DNA of 64,000 bases from JANWVO01 sp964458495 (GCA_964458495.1 CAYWJB010000014.1:1-64000); one strand, 5' to 3'; shown: positions 1 through 8,404, numbered from the stretch's first letter. Notes: generated by a model not told the origin, from the letters alone. A program made the numbers and translations.

Positions 1-82
1 AGCGTAACCCGCGAATCTGCGAATCGGCGGTTGGTCGCTCCATAATGACTGATCCCGCCGCCGGCGCCTGACCCTCACCCAG

Positions 83-113
83 GGCCCGGGGCAGCCGCCC
101 CGGGCCTTTCCTT
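83..113 (+). terminator. Rho-independent terminator of the gene upstream of the window
   Basis: A perfect 10-bp GC stem (83-92 pairs with 97-106) with an AGCC loop is followed by TTTCCTTT. This is the clearest intrinsic terminator in the window. It should end a + strand transcript entering from the left. The first 80 bases hold only the tail of an unidentified gene or intergenic DNA; frame 1 stops at 43-45 and frame 3 at 69-71, and neither short tail is recognisable. Confidence 0.8.
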
Positions 114-139
114 TGCCGGCGTCCCCGTTGTGATATAAC
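112..139 (+). promoter_or_regulatory. Possible promoter of the symporter operon
   Basis: TTTGCC (112-117) and TATAAC (134-139) are separated by 16 nt, directly after the terminator and about 22 nt before the symporter start codon. The match is only moderate. Confidence 0.35.
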
Positions 140-161
140 ACGAGATTCGCAGGTCTGTTTT

Positions 162-1808
162 ATGGCCCTCCACTTTGTCGACTACCTCGTGCTGGTGCTG
201 TATTTCGGCTTCGTGCTAGGCATCGGCTGGTTCCTGCGCAAGCATGTGCGCACAAGCAGCGAGTTCCTCACCAGCGCCCACTCCCTGCCGCTCTGGATCA
301 CCTCCCTGGCGTTCCTGGCGGCCAACATGGGAGCGCTGGAGATGATCGGCATGTGCGGCTCCGGCGCGAAGTACGGCATGCTGACCTCGCACTTTTATTG
401 GGTGGGCGCGATTCCGGCGATGCTGTTCGTCGGCGTGTTCATGATGCCCTTCTACTACGGCAGCAAGGCGCGCAGCGTCCCCGAGTACCTGAAGCTGCGC
501 TTTGACGAGAAGACCCGCGGCTTCAACGCCATCACCTTCGCCGTGATGACGATCTTCAGCTCGGGCATCTCGATGTACGCCCTGGGCATTCTGTTGCAGG
601 CGATTTTCGGCTGGAGCTTCACCTTCTCGGTCCTCATGTCGGCGGGCATCGTGCTCGCCTACACCTACCTGGGAGGGCTGTCGAGTGCGATTTACAACGA
701 AGTTCTGCAGTTCTTCCTCATCGTCGCCGGCTTTGCGCCACTGGCGATTCTCAGCGTGCAGAAGGCAGGCGGCTGGGAGGGAATCTCGCAAAGGCTCAGC
801 CCGCAGATGACGCAGACCTGGCGGCACCTTTCAAGCCCGGCGGACAACCCGATGGGCGTGGAGGTCTTCGGCCTCATCATGGGGCTCGGCTTCGTGCTCA
901 GCTTCGGCTACTGGTGCACGAACTACCTGGTGGTGCAGCGCGCCATGGCGGCGCGGTCGATGACCGATGCGCGAAACACTCCCATCGTGGGCGCCTTCCC
1001 CAAGATGTTCATCCCGTTCGTTGTCATCGTGCCTGGCGTGGCGGCCGCGGCTCTGGCGCAGATGGGCGCGGGCTACTCGATTCCGCTCAAGAACGGCGGA
1101 CCGGACTACGACAAGGTGCTGTTCAGCCTGATGGAGCAGTTCTACCCGAGCGGGATGCTCGGCGTCGGGCTGACCGCCCTGGTCGCCAGCTTCATGAGCG
1201 GCATGGCGGGCAACGTCACGGCGTTCAATACGGTCTGGACCTACGACATCTATCAGAGCTACATCCGCAAGAACGCCCCCGATTCCCACTACCTCTGGAT
1301 GGGGCGCATGGCCACCATTTTCGGCACGGGGCTCTCCATCGGCGCAGCATACCTGGCGACGCAGTTCAACAACATGATGGACTTCCTTCAGCTGATCTTC
1401 GGCTTCGTCAACGCGCCGCTGTTCGCCACCTTCCTGCTGGGCATGTTCTGGAAGCGCGCCACCGGCAACGGCGCCTTCACCGGGCTGCTTACGGGCACCG
1501 CCGCTGCGGCGCTCACCTACAGCCTGACGCTTGCGGAAGGCAAAGGCGGCTGGCTCGGGGTCCTGCACGAATTTCCGTCCTCGATGGCGCAGAACTTCTG
1601 GGTGGCGATCAACGCCTGGACCGTCTGCTTTGTCCTGACGATCCTGGTGAGCCTTTTCGGCAAGGCGCGCCCGGATGAGGAACTGGTGGGTCTCGTTTAC
1701 GGCGTGACGAAACACGAGGCCGAGGCGGCCGTCTGGTACAAGCGCCCGGCGATGATCGCTCTCGCCGCCGCCGTGCTCTGCCTCGGTCTGAACCTGATCT
1801 TCTACTAG
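162..1808 (+). CDS. Sodium:solute symporter family (SSS) transporter
   Basis: A 548-residue polytopic inner-membrane protein with about 13-14 hydrophobic segments and the sodium:solute symporter (SLC5/PutP/SGLT) pattern. The N-terminal segment has the GIGWFLRK and SSEFLTSAHSLPLW region typical of sugar-type SSS carriers, followed by a Gly-rich early helix (NMGALEMIGMCG). It should import a small solute with Na+. The galactokinase gene lies 169 nt downstream in the same unit, with a small membrane protein between, so a galactose-like sugar is a reasonable inference, but the substrate cannot be read from the sequence. The ATG follows an AGG about 8 nt upstream. Length is normal for the family. 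Confidence 0.9.
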   Translation: MALHFVDYLVLVLYFGFVLGIGWFLRKHVRTSSEFLTSAHSLPLWITSLAFLAANMGALEMIGMCGSGAKYGMLTSHFYWVGAIPAMLFVGVFMMPFYYGSKARSVPEYLKLRFDEKTRGFNAITFAVMTIFSSGISMYALGILLQAIFGWSFTFSVLMSAGIVLAYTYLGGLSSAIYNEVLQFFLIVAGFAPLAILSVQKAGGWEGISQRLSPQMTQTWRHLSSPADNPMGVEVFGLIMGLGFVLSFGYWCTNYLVVQRAMAARSMTDARNTPIVGAFPKMFIPFVVIVPGVAAAALAQMGAGYSIPLKNGGPDYDKVLFSLMEQFYPSGMLGVGLTALVASFMSGMAGNVTAFNTVWTYDIYQSYIRKNAPDSHYLWMGRMATIFGTGLSIGAAYLATQFNNMMDFLQLIFGFVNAPLFATFLLGMFWKRATGNGAFTGLLTGTAAAALTYSLTLAEGKGGWLGVLHEFPSSMAQNFWVAINAWTVCFVLTILVSLFGKARPDEELVGLVYGVTKHEAEAAVWYKRPAMIALAAAVLCLGLNLIFY

Positions 1809-1818
1809 GGAGCCTGCG

Positions 1819-1998
1819 ATGCTGGACCTGCGCAAACCCGCCGGCTGGTTCTTCCTGCTGCTCGGGCTGATCCTGAGCGCGACTGGGCTGGCCTTCGACT
1901 TCAAAGCGCCGCTGCTCGACCGCAACCTGAACCTGGAGTTCGGGATCTTCTCGCTCGCCTTCGGAGGAGTGTTCCTTTGGCTCGCCCGCCGCGCGTGA
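1819..1998 (+). CDS. Small two-segment membrane protein between symporter and galK
   Basis: A 59-residue ORF starting MLDLRKPAGWFFLLLGLIL, with two hydrophobic segments (about residues 9-25 and 42-56) separated by a short charged stretch (DRNLNLE). It starts 10 nt after the symporter stop, and its last 22 nt overlap the TTG start of galK. That position suggests translational coupling. Similar tiny proteins accompany some SSS symporters, possibly as an accessory subunit; this role is inferred. The tight fit in the operon supports its being real. Confidence 0.7.
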   Translation: MLDLRKPAGWFFLLLGLILSATGLAFDFKAPLLDRNLNLEFGIFSLAFGGVFLWLARRA

Positions 1999-3080
1999 AG
2001 AAATGGTTCGCGCCCGGGCGCGTCAACCTGATCGGAGAACACACCGACTACAACATGGGCTTCGTCATGCCCGTGGCGCTGGACATCGGCTGCACGGTCC
2101 GCTCTGCGCCCGCGCGCCGCGCCGTGCTCCATCTCAGCTCGAAACAATATCCCGGGGAAATGATCTTCCCATTGGACGCCATCCCGTCCATGCGCAAGAC
2201 GGGCGCATGGGTGGATTACGTCCTGGGCGTGGCGCGCGAACTCGTGCGGCTCGGCATCGAGCTGCGCCCGTTGCGGCTGGAAGTCGACGCCACCGTGCCC
2301 ACCGGGAGCGGGCTCAGTTCCTCGGCGGCGCTGGAGGTCTCGTCGGCGCTGGCGCTCCTCGACGGGCAGGAAATGCCGAAGCTCGAACTCGCCCGCCTTT
2401 GCCAGAGGGCGGAGCGCGAGTTCGTGGGCATGCCCTGCGGCATCATGGACCAGTACGCCTCCGTGTTCGGCGAAGAGCACAAGGCGATCCTGCTCGACTG
2501 CCGCTCGACAACGCACCAGTATGTTCCGATCCCCGCCGGGGCGGAAATCGTGATCGCCAACACAATGGTGAAGCACGAGCTGGGCTCGTCGGCCTACCGG
2601 CAGCGGGTGGCCGAATGCCGCGAGGCGCTGTCTCACTTCCCCGGGCGGGAATCGTTGCGCGACGTGACACTGGCTCATCTGGAGCGCGCCTCGCGGCAGA
2701 TGCCCGAGATCCCGCTGGCGCGCGCCCGCCACGTGATCCTTGAGAACCGGCGCGTGCTCGACTTCCTCGCCGCCGCGCAGCACAACGACCTGGCCGCCAT
2801 GGGGCGGCTGATGGTGGAGAGCCACCGCTCGCTCCAGCACGACTATGAGGTCAGTTGCGAGGAGCTGGATTTCCTCGTCGGCACGGCGCTGACGATCGAA
2901 GGCGTGTACGGCTCGCGCATGACGGGCGGCGGCTTCGGCGGCTGCACGGTGAGCCTGGTGGATCACAGCGCCGTCGAGGATTTCCGCCTGCGGCTGTCGG
3001 ACGCCTACCGGCAAAAGTACGGCATCACCCCGGCCATCTACCGGTGCGCGCCGTCGGCCGGGGCGCGGCGCATCGCCTGA
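1977..3080 (+). CDS. galK: Galactokinase
   Basis: A 367-residue cytoplasmic GHMP kinase that phosphorylates galactose at C1 with ATP, the first step of the Leloir pathway. All family motifs are present: GRVNLIGEHTDYN (about 14-26, the galactokinase signature), the phosphate loop PTGSGLSSSAALEV, and the C-terminal GGGFGGC. The start is TTG at 1977, preceded by GGAGGA with 8-nt spacing and lying inside the end of the small membrane gene; no ATG fits the N-terminus. Partners galT and galE are not in the window, but a GalU-type enzyme is at 19135. Confidence 0.95.
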   Translation: MARPPRVKKWFAPGRVNLIGEHTDYNMGFVMPVALDIGCTVRSAPARRAVLHLSSKQYPGEMIFPLDAIPSMRKTGAWVDYVLGVARELVRLGIELRPLRLEVDATVPTGSGLSSSAALEVSSALALLDGQEMPKLELARLCQRAEREFVGMPCGIMDQYASVFGEEHKAILLDCRSTTHQYVPIPAGAEIVIANTMVKHELGSSAYRQRVAECREALSHFPGRESLRDVTLAHLERASRQMPEIPLARARHVILENRRVLDFLAAAQHNDLAAMGRLMVESHRSLQHDYEVSCEELDFLVGTALTIEGVYGSRMTGGGFGGCTVSLVDHSAVEDFRLRLSDAYRQKYGITPAIYRCAPSAGARRIA

Positions 3081-3083
3081 GCC

Positions 3084-4742
3084 ATGAACGCCCGCCGCTG
3101 GCGCGTCTTTCTCGCTTTGCTGCTCGCCCTGCAGGCAGGGCGCTGTCTCTACAATTCGTGGCGCGAGACGCAGACCGTCGACGAAGGCATCCACATCGCC
3201 AGCGGATATACGTTCCTCAGGTCGGGGCGGTACGAGCTCGACGTGGAGCATCCTCCCCTCGCGCGCGTGTGGTTCACGCTTCCCCTGCTGCTGATGAAAG
3301 CCGACGCGCGCCTGGACGCCCCGAGCTGGCAGCAGCGGGACATGATCGAGCATGGCAAACAGGTCCTCTACCGGCAGCCCCGCTGGAGAGCCGAACCGCT
3401 GCTGTTCGCCGCGCGCGCCATGGTGGTGCTGCTGGCTCTCGCGCTCACTCTGGCCGTGGCCCTGTGGACGCGCGGGCGTTTCGGGCCGGCGGCCGGACTG
3501 GCTGCCGCCGTGCTGGTCTCCTTTGACCCCACCCTGTGCGCGCACGGCCACTACGCCACCACGGACGCAGCGGCTGCAGCGTGCGCCTTCCTCGCCATGA
3601 TCGCGTTCGAGTCCGCGCTTCTTCACGGCGGATGGCGGCGTACCGCGCTGGCAGGCGCGGCCACGGGCGCGGCCTTCGCCGTCAAGCTCTCCATGCTGTT
3701 CCTGGCCCCCTGCTTCCTCCTGCTGGCCCTCGCGCTGCGAACCGGCTGGCGGCGCAGCGCGGCCGCGCTGGCCGGCACGCTGGCGCTGGCCGTGCTTGTC
3801 GCCCTTGCCTCCTACGGGCCTGCCGGCTGGCGGATCCGCGAGCTGGGCCGGCTCGATGAACGCGTCTCCGAGGGCGGCCCGGTGAACGGCGCCCTGCGCT
3901 GGATGGGCGCAAAGTGGAAGGTTCCCGCGCACCCCTGGCTCACGGGCCTGGCCTCGCACTTTCAGCACCAGGACGCCGGCCATGAGGCCTACCTGCTCGG
4001 CGAACTGTACAAAGGGGGCAAGTGGCAGTATTTCCCCGTGGCCTTCCTGGTGAAGACGCCTTTGGGAGCCTTGCTGCTGTTCGCCCTCGCGCTGCCGCTG
4101 CTGTGGTTCGCCCCCCTGCGCCAATGGGCGGTTCTCGTCATCCCGGCTGCCGCTTACTGGACTTTGGCCGTGCAGAGCCATTTGAACATCGGCGTCCGGC
4201 ACCTGTTGCCTGTCTTCCCTTTCACCTTCGTGCTCGCCGCCGGACTGGTTGCGGCCCATGGCGTGCGCCTGTACCGCCGCCTGTCACCTGCCCTGCTGGC
4301 GGGCGCCTGCCTGCTCGCCGCCGCCGAAAGCGCCAGCCGGTTCCCTTACGACATCTCCTTCTTCAACATCGCCGCCGGCGGACCCGGGAACGGAGCGCGG
4401 ATCCTTCTCGACTCCAACATCGACTGGGGACAGAGCCTCGGGGAGGTCATCGAGTGGCTCGGCGACACGCCGCGGAAGGATGTCTGCCTTTGCTATTTCG
4501 GCGTCGTTCCGCTGGACTACTTCGGCTTTGATGAGTGCGGCGTGATGCCGGACGAGGAGATCCGCCGCGGGCTCCGCCCGACACGGCGGTGGTACATCAT
4601 GAGCGTTACGCTGCTGGAGGGTGTCTATCACAAGCGCGAGTGGTATGGCTGGCTGCGCGCGATGACGCCGGTGACACGGATCGGGTATTCCCTCTATGTT
4701 TTCGATGTGTCAGGCCTGAAAAAACCCGATGAAAAACCCTGA
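3084..4742 (+). CDS. Glycosyltransferase family 39 / PMT_2-like membrane glycosyltransferase
   Basis: A 552-residue multispanning membrane protein beginning 3 nt after galK. The first luminal/periplasmic loop has the acidic TVDEGIHIASGYTFLRSGR and DVEHPPLARVW motifs typical of lipid-linked sugar transferases (ArnT/PMT/GT39), where an acidic residue is catalytic. About ten hydrophobic helices follow, and the soluble C-terminal part contains DSNIDWGQSLGEV, also typical of this family in environmental bacteria. It probably transfers a sugar from a polyprenyl-phosphate carrier to an exported acceptor; donor and acceptor are unknown. Confidence 0.85.
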   Translation: MNARRWRVFLALLLALQAGRCLYNSWRETQTVDEGIHIASGYTFLRSGRYELDVEHPPLARVWFTLPLLLMKADARLDAPSWQQRDMIEHGKQVLYRQPRWRAEPLLFAARAMVVLLALALTLAVALWTRGRFGPAAGLAAAVLVSFDPTLCAHGHYATTDAAAAACAFLAMIAFESALLHGGWRRTALAGAATGAAFAVKLSMLFLAPCFLLLALALRTGWRRSAAALAGTLALAVLVALASYGPAGWRIRELGRLDERVSEGGPVNGALRWMGAKWKVPAHPWLTGLASHFQHQDAGHEAYLLGELYKGGKWQYFPVAFLVKTPLGALLLFALALPLLWFAPLRQWAVLVIPAAAYWTLAVQSHLNIGVRHLLPVFPFTFVLAAGLVAAHGVRLYRRLSPALLAGACLLAAAESASRFPYDISFFNIAAGGPGNGARILLDSNIDWGQSLGEVIEWLGDTPRKDVCLCYFGVVPLDYFGFDECGVMPDEEIRRGLRPTRRWYIMSVTLLEGVYHKREWYGWLRAMTPVTRIGYSLYVFDVSGLKKPDEKP

Positions 4743-4796
4743 TTGTGAGGGGATATCCGCCAGCCTCAAGCTCCCCGCGGATGTGTGGGCCGGCGG

Positions 4797-5093
4797 TCAG
4801 CTTTTCACGGCACGCGCGCCGTTGCGCGGCTCCAGATGCTTTTTCGCCAGGTATTCAGAGAGTTTCAACAACGTACGCCCGCCGCGCTCCACGTACTTGT
4901 TGGCCGCCTTCTGGTAGCGCTTCAGCAGCTCCCGTTTGTTCATGTCAGTCAGGTTGCAGGAGTCGATGTCCAGCAGAATTTCAATTTCCCATGGCTGGAA
5001 TGTGTTCCGGTTCAGACTGCCGCGCAACAGCTCTTGGATCAGCTTGTTGAACTGGCGCAGTCTTCCGTCGAGCTCGTAAGCGCCCAATTCCAT
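4797..5093 (-). CDS. Conserved hypothetical protein (98 aa)
   Basis: A soluble, mostly helical 98-residue protein with no signal peptide and no recognised catalytic motif. It is rich in charged residues, with the segment QPWEIEILLDIDSC followed by KRELLKRYQKAANKYVERG. It stands alone, convergent with the glycosyltransferase gene and 47 nt downstream of the SirB1-like gene on the same strand. It looks like a conserved small acidobacterial protein, perhaps a regulatory or adaptor protein; function unknown. Confidence 0.6.
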   Translation of the reverse strand: MELGAYELDGRLRQFNKLIQELLRGSLNRNTFQPWEIEILLDIDSCNLTDMNKRELLKRYQKAANKYVERGGRTLLKLSEYLAKKHLEPRNGARAVKS

Positions 5094-5117
5094 CGAGTCA
5101 CTGTTATTCTACACCGA

Positions 5118-5142
5118 AATTCCGCCGTTTGAAGGCGGAATT
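5118..5142 (-). terminator. Perfect hairpin overlapping the stop codon of the SirB1-like gene
   Basis: A 9-bp stem (5118-5126 with 5134-5142), 7-nt loop. On the - strand it lies exactly at the stop codon of 5141-5803. It is followed by TTTCGGTG rather than a true U-tract, so termination would be weak; it may instead protect the mRNA 3' end. Confidence 0.4.
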
Positions 5143-5803
5143 AGCCGCGGGAGGCGAGCCGCAGCCACTGCGCCACAGCCGCGGCCTTGTCCACGTCGCC
5201 GCGCCGCCAGTAGGCGCCGTGCAGGTTGTGCAGCATGCGGGAGACGATGCGGCTGTGCGGAGCCGGCGCGAAGAGCGGCTCCGCGGGCGGAAGGCGCGCT
5301 CCGGTGATCTCCTCCACGACTCGGAGGCAGTCCTCCTCGGTGAGCAGCCTGCCGCCATCGAAGGGGTCCATCATGACGCGTACGCCGTCCTCGTCGTCGT
5401 AGCGGCAGACGAAATGGCCGGGCAGGTTGACGCCGGAAAGCCGCAGTCCGGCGCGCCGCCCCGCCTCGATGCAGATCACCGAGAGCGTGATGGGCAGGCC
5501 TTTGCGCCGCGCCATCACAAGATCAATGCAGCTGTTGGCAGGAGAGTAGTAGTCGTCGCGGTCGCCTGCGAGCTTCTCCTCTTCGAAGAGCACGTGGTTC
5601 AGCGCATGCAGCAGCGCTGCGCCCCTGGCTCCGGGTCCGGCCGCGGACAGCACGCGCGACGCCCACAGGTCAAGCTGCCGGAGCACGGCACGGCGCGCGA
5701 GGTCGCCGTGATCGATGGCGGCCACCTCGATAGCGGCCTCATCCAGCTCCAGGGCGTCTTCCTCGCCGTTCAGCAGGGCGATCAGGCGGTATGACGGCTC
5801 CAT
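5141..5803 (-). CDS. SirB1 family protein (transglutaminase-like fold plus TPR tail)
   Basis: About 220 residues. The central part is the SirB1/transglutaminase-like domain: NHVLFEEEKLAGDRDDYYS, then SPANSCIDLVMARRKGLPIT (Cys in the classical papain-like position) and LPGHFVCRY (His). A TPR-like pair of helices follows at the C-terminus (RMLHNLHGAYWRRGDVDKA). Family members are conserved and poorly understood; some transglutaminase-like members are catalytically inactive. The ATG at 5801-5803 overlaps by one nt the stop of the preceding TPR gene; a GTG one codon earlier would give the common 4-nt overlap. The two genes are clearly coupled. Confidence 0.85.
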   Translation of the reverse strand: MEPSYRLIALLNGEEDALELDEAAIEVAAIDHGDLARRAVLRQLDLWASRVLSAAGPGARGAALLHALNHVLFEEEKLAGDRDDYYSPANSCIDLVMARRKGLPITLSVICIEAGRRAGLRLSGVNLPGHFVCRYDDEDGVRVMMDPFDGGRLLTEEDCLRVVEEITGARLPPAEPLFAPAPHSRIVSRMLHNLHGAYWRRGDVDKAAAVAQWLRLASRG

Positions 5804-6744
5804 CACGGCTGTTTCCGCCTCCTTGTCCTGGCAAGTGTCTCTTCGGCCGCTTTCGACAGCCTCTCGATCTTATCAGGCGCCATCAGGCCGCTCTCGCGGA
5901 GCTCCCCGAGCCGCCGTCTCGCCGCCTCCTGCCGCCCGTCTTCGGCCAGCAGCAGGATCTCCTCGGAGCGATAGAGATGATTCAACGGAAAAGCGGCGGC
6001 CAGTTCGCCCATCAGTTCGGCGGCCCGGGCATGGTTCCTCTCGCGGCGATACACCACCGTCAGCAGGACACGCGCCTCCACCGCTGTCTTCACACCCTGC
6101 GCCACCGCCCGCTCCATGTGTTCGACCCCTTCCTTGCGGTCTCCCCGGTAGCCCGCCAGGAACGCCAGCGCCTTCACGTACCACGGCAGGCTGCCGGCGA
6201 TGTATTCATGCAGCCCGGGGATCAGGCTGGCATCAGGCATCCCTGGCACCAGACGCAGCAGCCGCTCATGCGCCTGCCGGCTTTTCGTGCCTTCCCGCAG
6301 CGCCTCGCGCCAGGACTTTTTCACCAGCAGCGCCATCTGCGCCTGATGCGCGTGCGCCACCCCGGAGGCGTACAGGCAGCTCTGGTCGTCCGCATTCGCG
6401 CGCAGCCGCTCCTCGCAGATCGAGAGCGACTTCCGGACCGCCGCCTCGAACCGCGCCCGGTCTCCGTCGCTCATCGGAACCTTCGGGCGGCGCAAGAACG
6501 GGCTGCCTGGACCGAACGCGGAGGAGTCCATTGCCCCGGCGGCGTATAGCGCGCGGTGCAACAGCGCCTGCGCCAGATGGTTCCAGGCTTCGGGATCATC
6601 GGGGCGCTGCCGTGTCTCTTCCTCGAAGATCCGGACCGCACCGTCATACTCCAGGCTGTACAGCGCACGGAAGCCCTCCGGAAGAGCGGGCAGCGCACCT
6701 GCCGCGCAAAGAGCTCCTTGCAGGACCAGTGCGGCCGTCTTCAC
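5803..6744 (-). CDS. Secreted TPR-type hypothetical protein
   Basis: A 313-residue protein with an N-terminal hydrophobic signal (MKTAALVLQGALCAAGALPA), then a tetratricopeptide-like opening (EGFRALYSLEYDGAVRIFEEE, then RPDDPEAWNHLAQALLHRAL) and further helical pairs to the C-terminus, which is Arg/Lys rich. The repeats suggest a periplasmic protein-interaction scaffold. It is overlapped by the SirB1-like gene downstream. No enzyme motif is visible and the partner is unknown. Confidence 0.7.
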   Translation of the reverse strand: MKTAALVLQGALCAAGALPALPEGFRALYSLEYDGAVRIFEEETRQRPDDPEAWNHLAQALLHRALYAAGAMDSSAFGPGSPFLRRPKVPMSDGDRARFEAAVRKSLSICEERLRANADDQSCLYASGVAHAHQAQMALLVKKSWREALREGTKSRQAHERLLRLVPGMPDASLIPGLHEYIAGSLPWYVKALAFLAGYRGDRKEGVEHMERAVAQGVKTAVEARVLLTVVYRRERNHARAAELMGELAAAFPLNHLYRSEEILLLAEDGRQEAARRRLGELRESGLMAPDKIERLSKAAEETLARTRRRKQP

Positions 6745-6786
6745 ACCTGTTCAGATGCCAACCCGGGGCCGCCCGTTCCGATTTGC

Positions 6787-7266
6787 TCAGCGGAAGAAGA
6801 TGTCGATCAGGTTCGTGTTTCTGCCCGATGCGTCCACGCAATAGCCGAAGGGGCTATAGGAGATGTGCCGGTTTTGCCGGTCTACGTAAAGGAACACCTC
6901 GTCCCCCGGGGCGTATTCGAGAATCTGGATCACGCCCTCCACGCACGACCGCGTGCGGCGAACTCGCGCCTTGGCCACGTTGCCGTATGGGCTCTTGGGC
7001 CCCCAGTCCTCCAGGAACTTCTCCATGCTGTAATCCCGGCACGGGCGCGCCGGATCGCAGCCCCACAACCGGTAGGCGTCCTCGTACTTCTTCTCCGCCA
7101 GCAGGTCGAGAAACAGCGCAACCTGACGCTTTTCCCTGAAGTCGTGAATGAACCAGTACGCACCCAACCCGATCACGGCCGCAGCCAGCGCGCAAAGCAG
7201 CCCAAGCTTCAGACGCCGCTCGCGCCGTGCGTCCGCTTGACCGTAAGTGTCCAGGAAGCCGCTCAT
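6787..7266 (-). CDS. Membrane-anchored hypothetical protein with one N-terminal helix
   Basis: 159 residues. A basic cytoplasmic start (ADARRERRLKLG) leads into one transmembrane helix (LLCALAAAVIGLGAYWFIHD), then a soluble domain of mixed alpha/beta character with the sequence YEDAYRLWGCDPARPCRDYS (two Cys). The topology suggests a periplasmic domain that might form a disulfide. It lies 26 nt after the OmpH gene on the same strand. The fold resembles small DUF4878/NTF2-like lipocalin-sized domains, but I cannot assign a family. Confidence 0.65.
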   Translation of the reverse strand: MSGFLDTYGQADARRERRLKLGLLCALAAAVIGLGAYWFIHDFREKRQVALFLDLLAEKKYEDAYRLWGCDPARPCRDYSMEKFLEDWGPKSPYGNVAKARVRRTRSCVEGVIQILEYAPGDEVFLYVDRQNRHISYSPFGYCVDASGRNTNLIDIFFR

Positions 7267-7292
7267 GATCCGCCTCTCCGGCGGCAGCCCGT

Positions 7293-7823
7293 CTACTTCT
7301 TCACCGGGTACTTCTTGTCGTAGGCCGCCGTCACGTCAGCAGAGATGTCCAGGGCGTCCTTGCTGAAAAGGAGGTTGCCTGCATCGATGATGATGTCCAG
7401 CCCCTTCTCTTCCGCCACCTGCCGCAACACCTCCTGGAAGCGCTGGCCCACCCGCTGGAGGATGTCCTGGCGCTCCCGGTTCACCGCGTCCTGCAGGCCC
7501 TCGCTGTTGCGCTGGTACTGGCGCTGCTTGATCTGGATGCGGCTGACCAGCTCGCTCATCGCCGCTTCCGTGTACTTGTCCTGGTTGGCCTGCGCCTCCT
7601 GCTGAAGCTTGGCGATCTCCTTCTCCAGCTGTGCCAGTTCTTCCTGCCGGGGGCCGAAGCGCGCTTTCAGATCCGCCTCCGCCTGCTTGATTTCCGCCGT
7701 GTCCTGCAACGCCTTCTGCAGGTTCACGACGCCCACTTTCACCTGAGCCCCGGCGGCGCCCGCCAGCAGCATCATTCCCGCAGCCAGCGCCGCCAGCCGC
7801 GCCCACATTCTCGTGTTCTTCAT
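7293..7823 (-). CDS. OmpH/Skp family periplasmic chaperone
   Basis: A 176-residue exported protein: signal peptide MKNTRMWARLAALAAGMMLL with an Ala-rich cleavage region (AGAAGAQ), the family opening VKVGVVNLQKALQDTAE, a long coiled coil (about residues 55-125) and the C-terminal motif GLDIIIDAGNLLFSKDALDIS. Skp trimers hold unfolded outer-membrane proteins in the periplasm. The reading frame is open upstream to 7946, but the signal peptide fixes the ATG at 7821-7823. It stands apart from the bamA/lpxD genes with which skp often travels. Confidence 0.9.
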   Translation of the reverse strand: MKNTRMWARLAALAAGMMLLAGAAGAQVKVGVVNLQKALQDTAEIKQAEADLKARFGPRQEELAQLEKEIAKLQQEAQANQDKYTEAAMSELVSRIQIKQRQYQRNSEGLQDAVNRERQDILQRVGQRFQEVLRQVAEEKGLDIIIDAGNLLFSKDALDISADVTAAYDKKYPVKK

Positions 7824-7864
7824 CGGCTCTTGTTCTCCGCTTCTTTCCACTGCGGGCGCCGGGC

Positions 7865-8152
7865 TCAACCCAGGACCGCCAGAATCTCGTCTTCCCTCAG
7901 AACCAGGTAATCTTCGCCGTCGATCTTGACTTCCGTGCCGGACCACTTGCCCACCAGCACCTCATCGCCCGCCTTCACGTCAAGCGTCGCGCGCTTGCCG
8001 TCTTTCAGCACCTTGCCTTCCCCGACGGCGACCACCTTCGCCTTCTGCGGCTTCTCCTTCGCCGTGTCGGGAATCACGATGCCGCCGATCTTCTCCTCGC
8101 CCTCTTCGATACGTTGCGCCAGCACACGGTCATGCAAAGGCCGGAACTTCAT
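7865..8152 (-). CDS. groS: Co-chaperonin GroES
   Basis: A 95-residue GroES: MKFRPLHDRVLAQRIEEGEEK, the mobile loop region with GGIVIPDTAKEKPQ, and the ending GEDYLVLREDEILAVL. It caps the GroEL folding chamber. The frame is open upstream to 8224, but the family N-terminus and a GGAG box fix the ATG at 8150-8152. No groL follows: the next gene on the strand is the OmpH gene, 41 nt away, so groEL must be elsewhere. No CIRCE inverted repeat was found in the leader. Confidence 0.96.
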   Translation of the reverse strand: MKFRPLHDRVLAQRIEEGEEKIGGIVIPDTAKEKPQKAKVVAVGEGKVLKDGKRATLDVKAGDEVLVGKWSGTEVKIDGEDYLVLREDEILAVLG

Positions 8153-8239
8153 GGCGAACTCCTTGTTGCTCTCGGATTGGATTGAATCAGGCTCCGCGCG
8201 CCGGCAAGCAGCGGGCAGAGCCAACCACTCCCACCTAGC

Positions 8240-8269
8240 ATTGTAGAATCACTATCCCTTGGGGCTCAA
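8240..8269 (-). promoter_or_regulatory. Likely sigma70-type promoter of groS
   Basis: On the - strand, TTGAGC (8269-8264) and TACAAT (8245-8240) are separated by 18 nt, giving a predicted start near 8233 and a leader of about 80 nt before the groS ATG. The -10 matches five of six consensus bases. Confidence 0.55.
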
Positions 8270-8392
8270 CACGAAGCGCTTCCCGCAGGCGCCGTGTTCA
8301 GGCCGGCGGCCCGCCGCCGGCCTCCTGCTCGGCCCGCAATCCGCTGATACCAATAGTACTTTCCTGAAGAACCCCCAAGGCGGCCTTTCTGA

Positions 8393-8398
8393 TATAAT
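8393..8398 (+). promoter_or_regulatory. Consensus TATAAT -10 box driving the structured intergenic region
   Basis: A perfect TATAAT lies in otherwise very GC-rich DNA, in an AT-richer patch (8388-8412). No good -35 is seen 16-18 nt upstream (an A/C-rich run), so it may need an activator. It would start transcription near 8405, immediately before the hairpin cluster and 290 nt before the next start codon. Confidence 0.5.
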
Positions 8399-8404
8399 GA
8401 CAGA

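Noticed and set aside
1..80. Partial coding tail at the left edge
   Set aside because: Two frames are open to stops at 43-45 and 69-71, but the tails are too short to identify.
831..4259. Very long open frame on the - strand (1142 codons) under the symporter, galK and GT39 genes
   Set aside because: High-GC DNA gives long antisense frames. The translation is Arg/Gly/Ala/His rich with no domain, and the + strand genes have complete family motifs. The same applies to other long antisense frames, e.g. 12576-13580 and 34447-36663.
8153..8260. CIRCE operator before groES
   Set aside because: No TTAGCACTC-N9-GAGTGCTAA inverted repeat; a CCACTCCCAC stretch is only a superficial resemblance.
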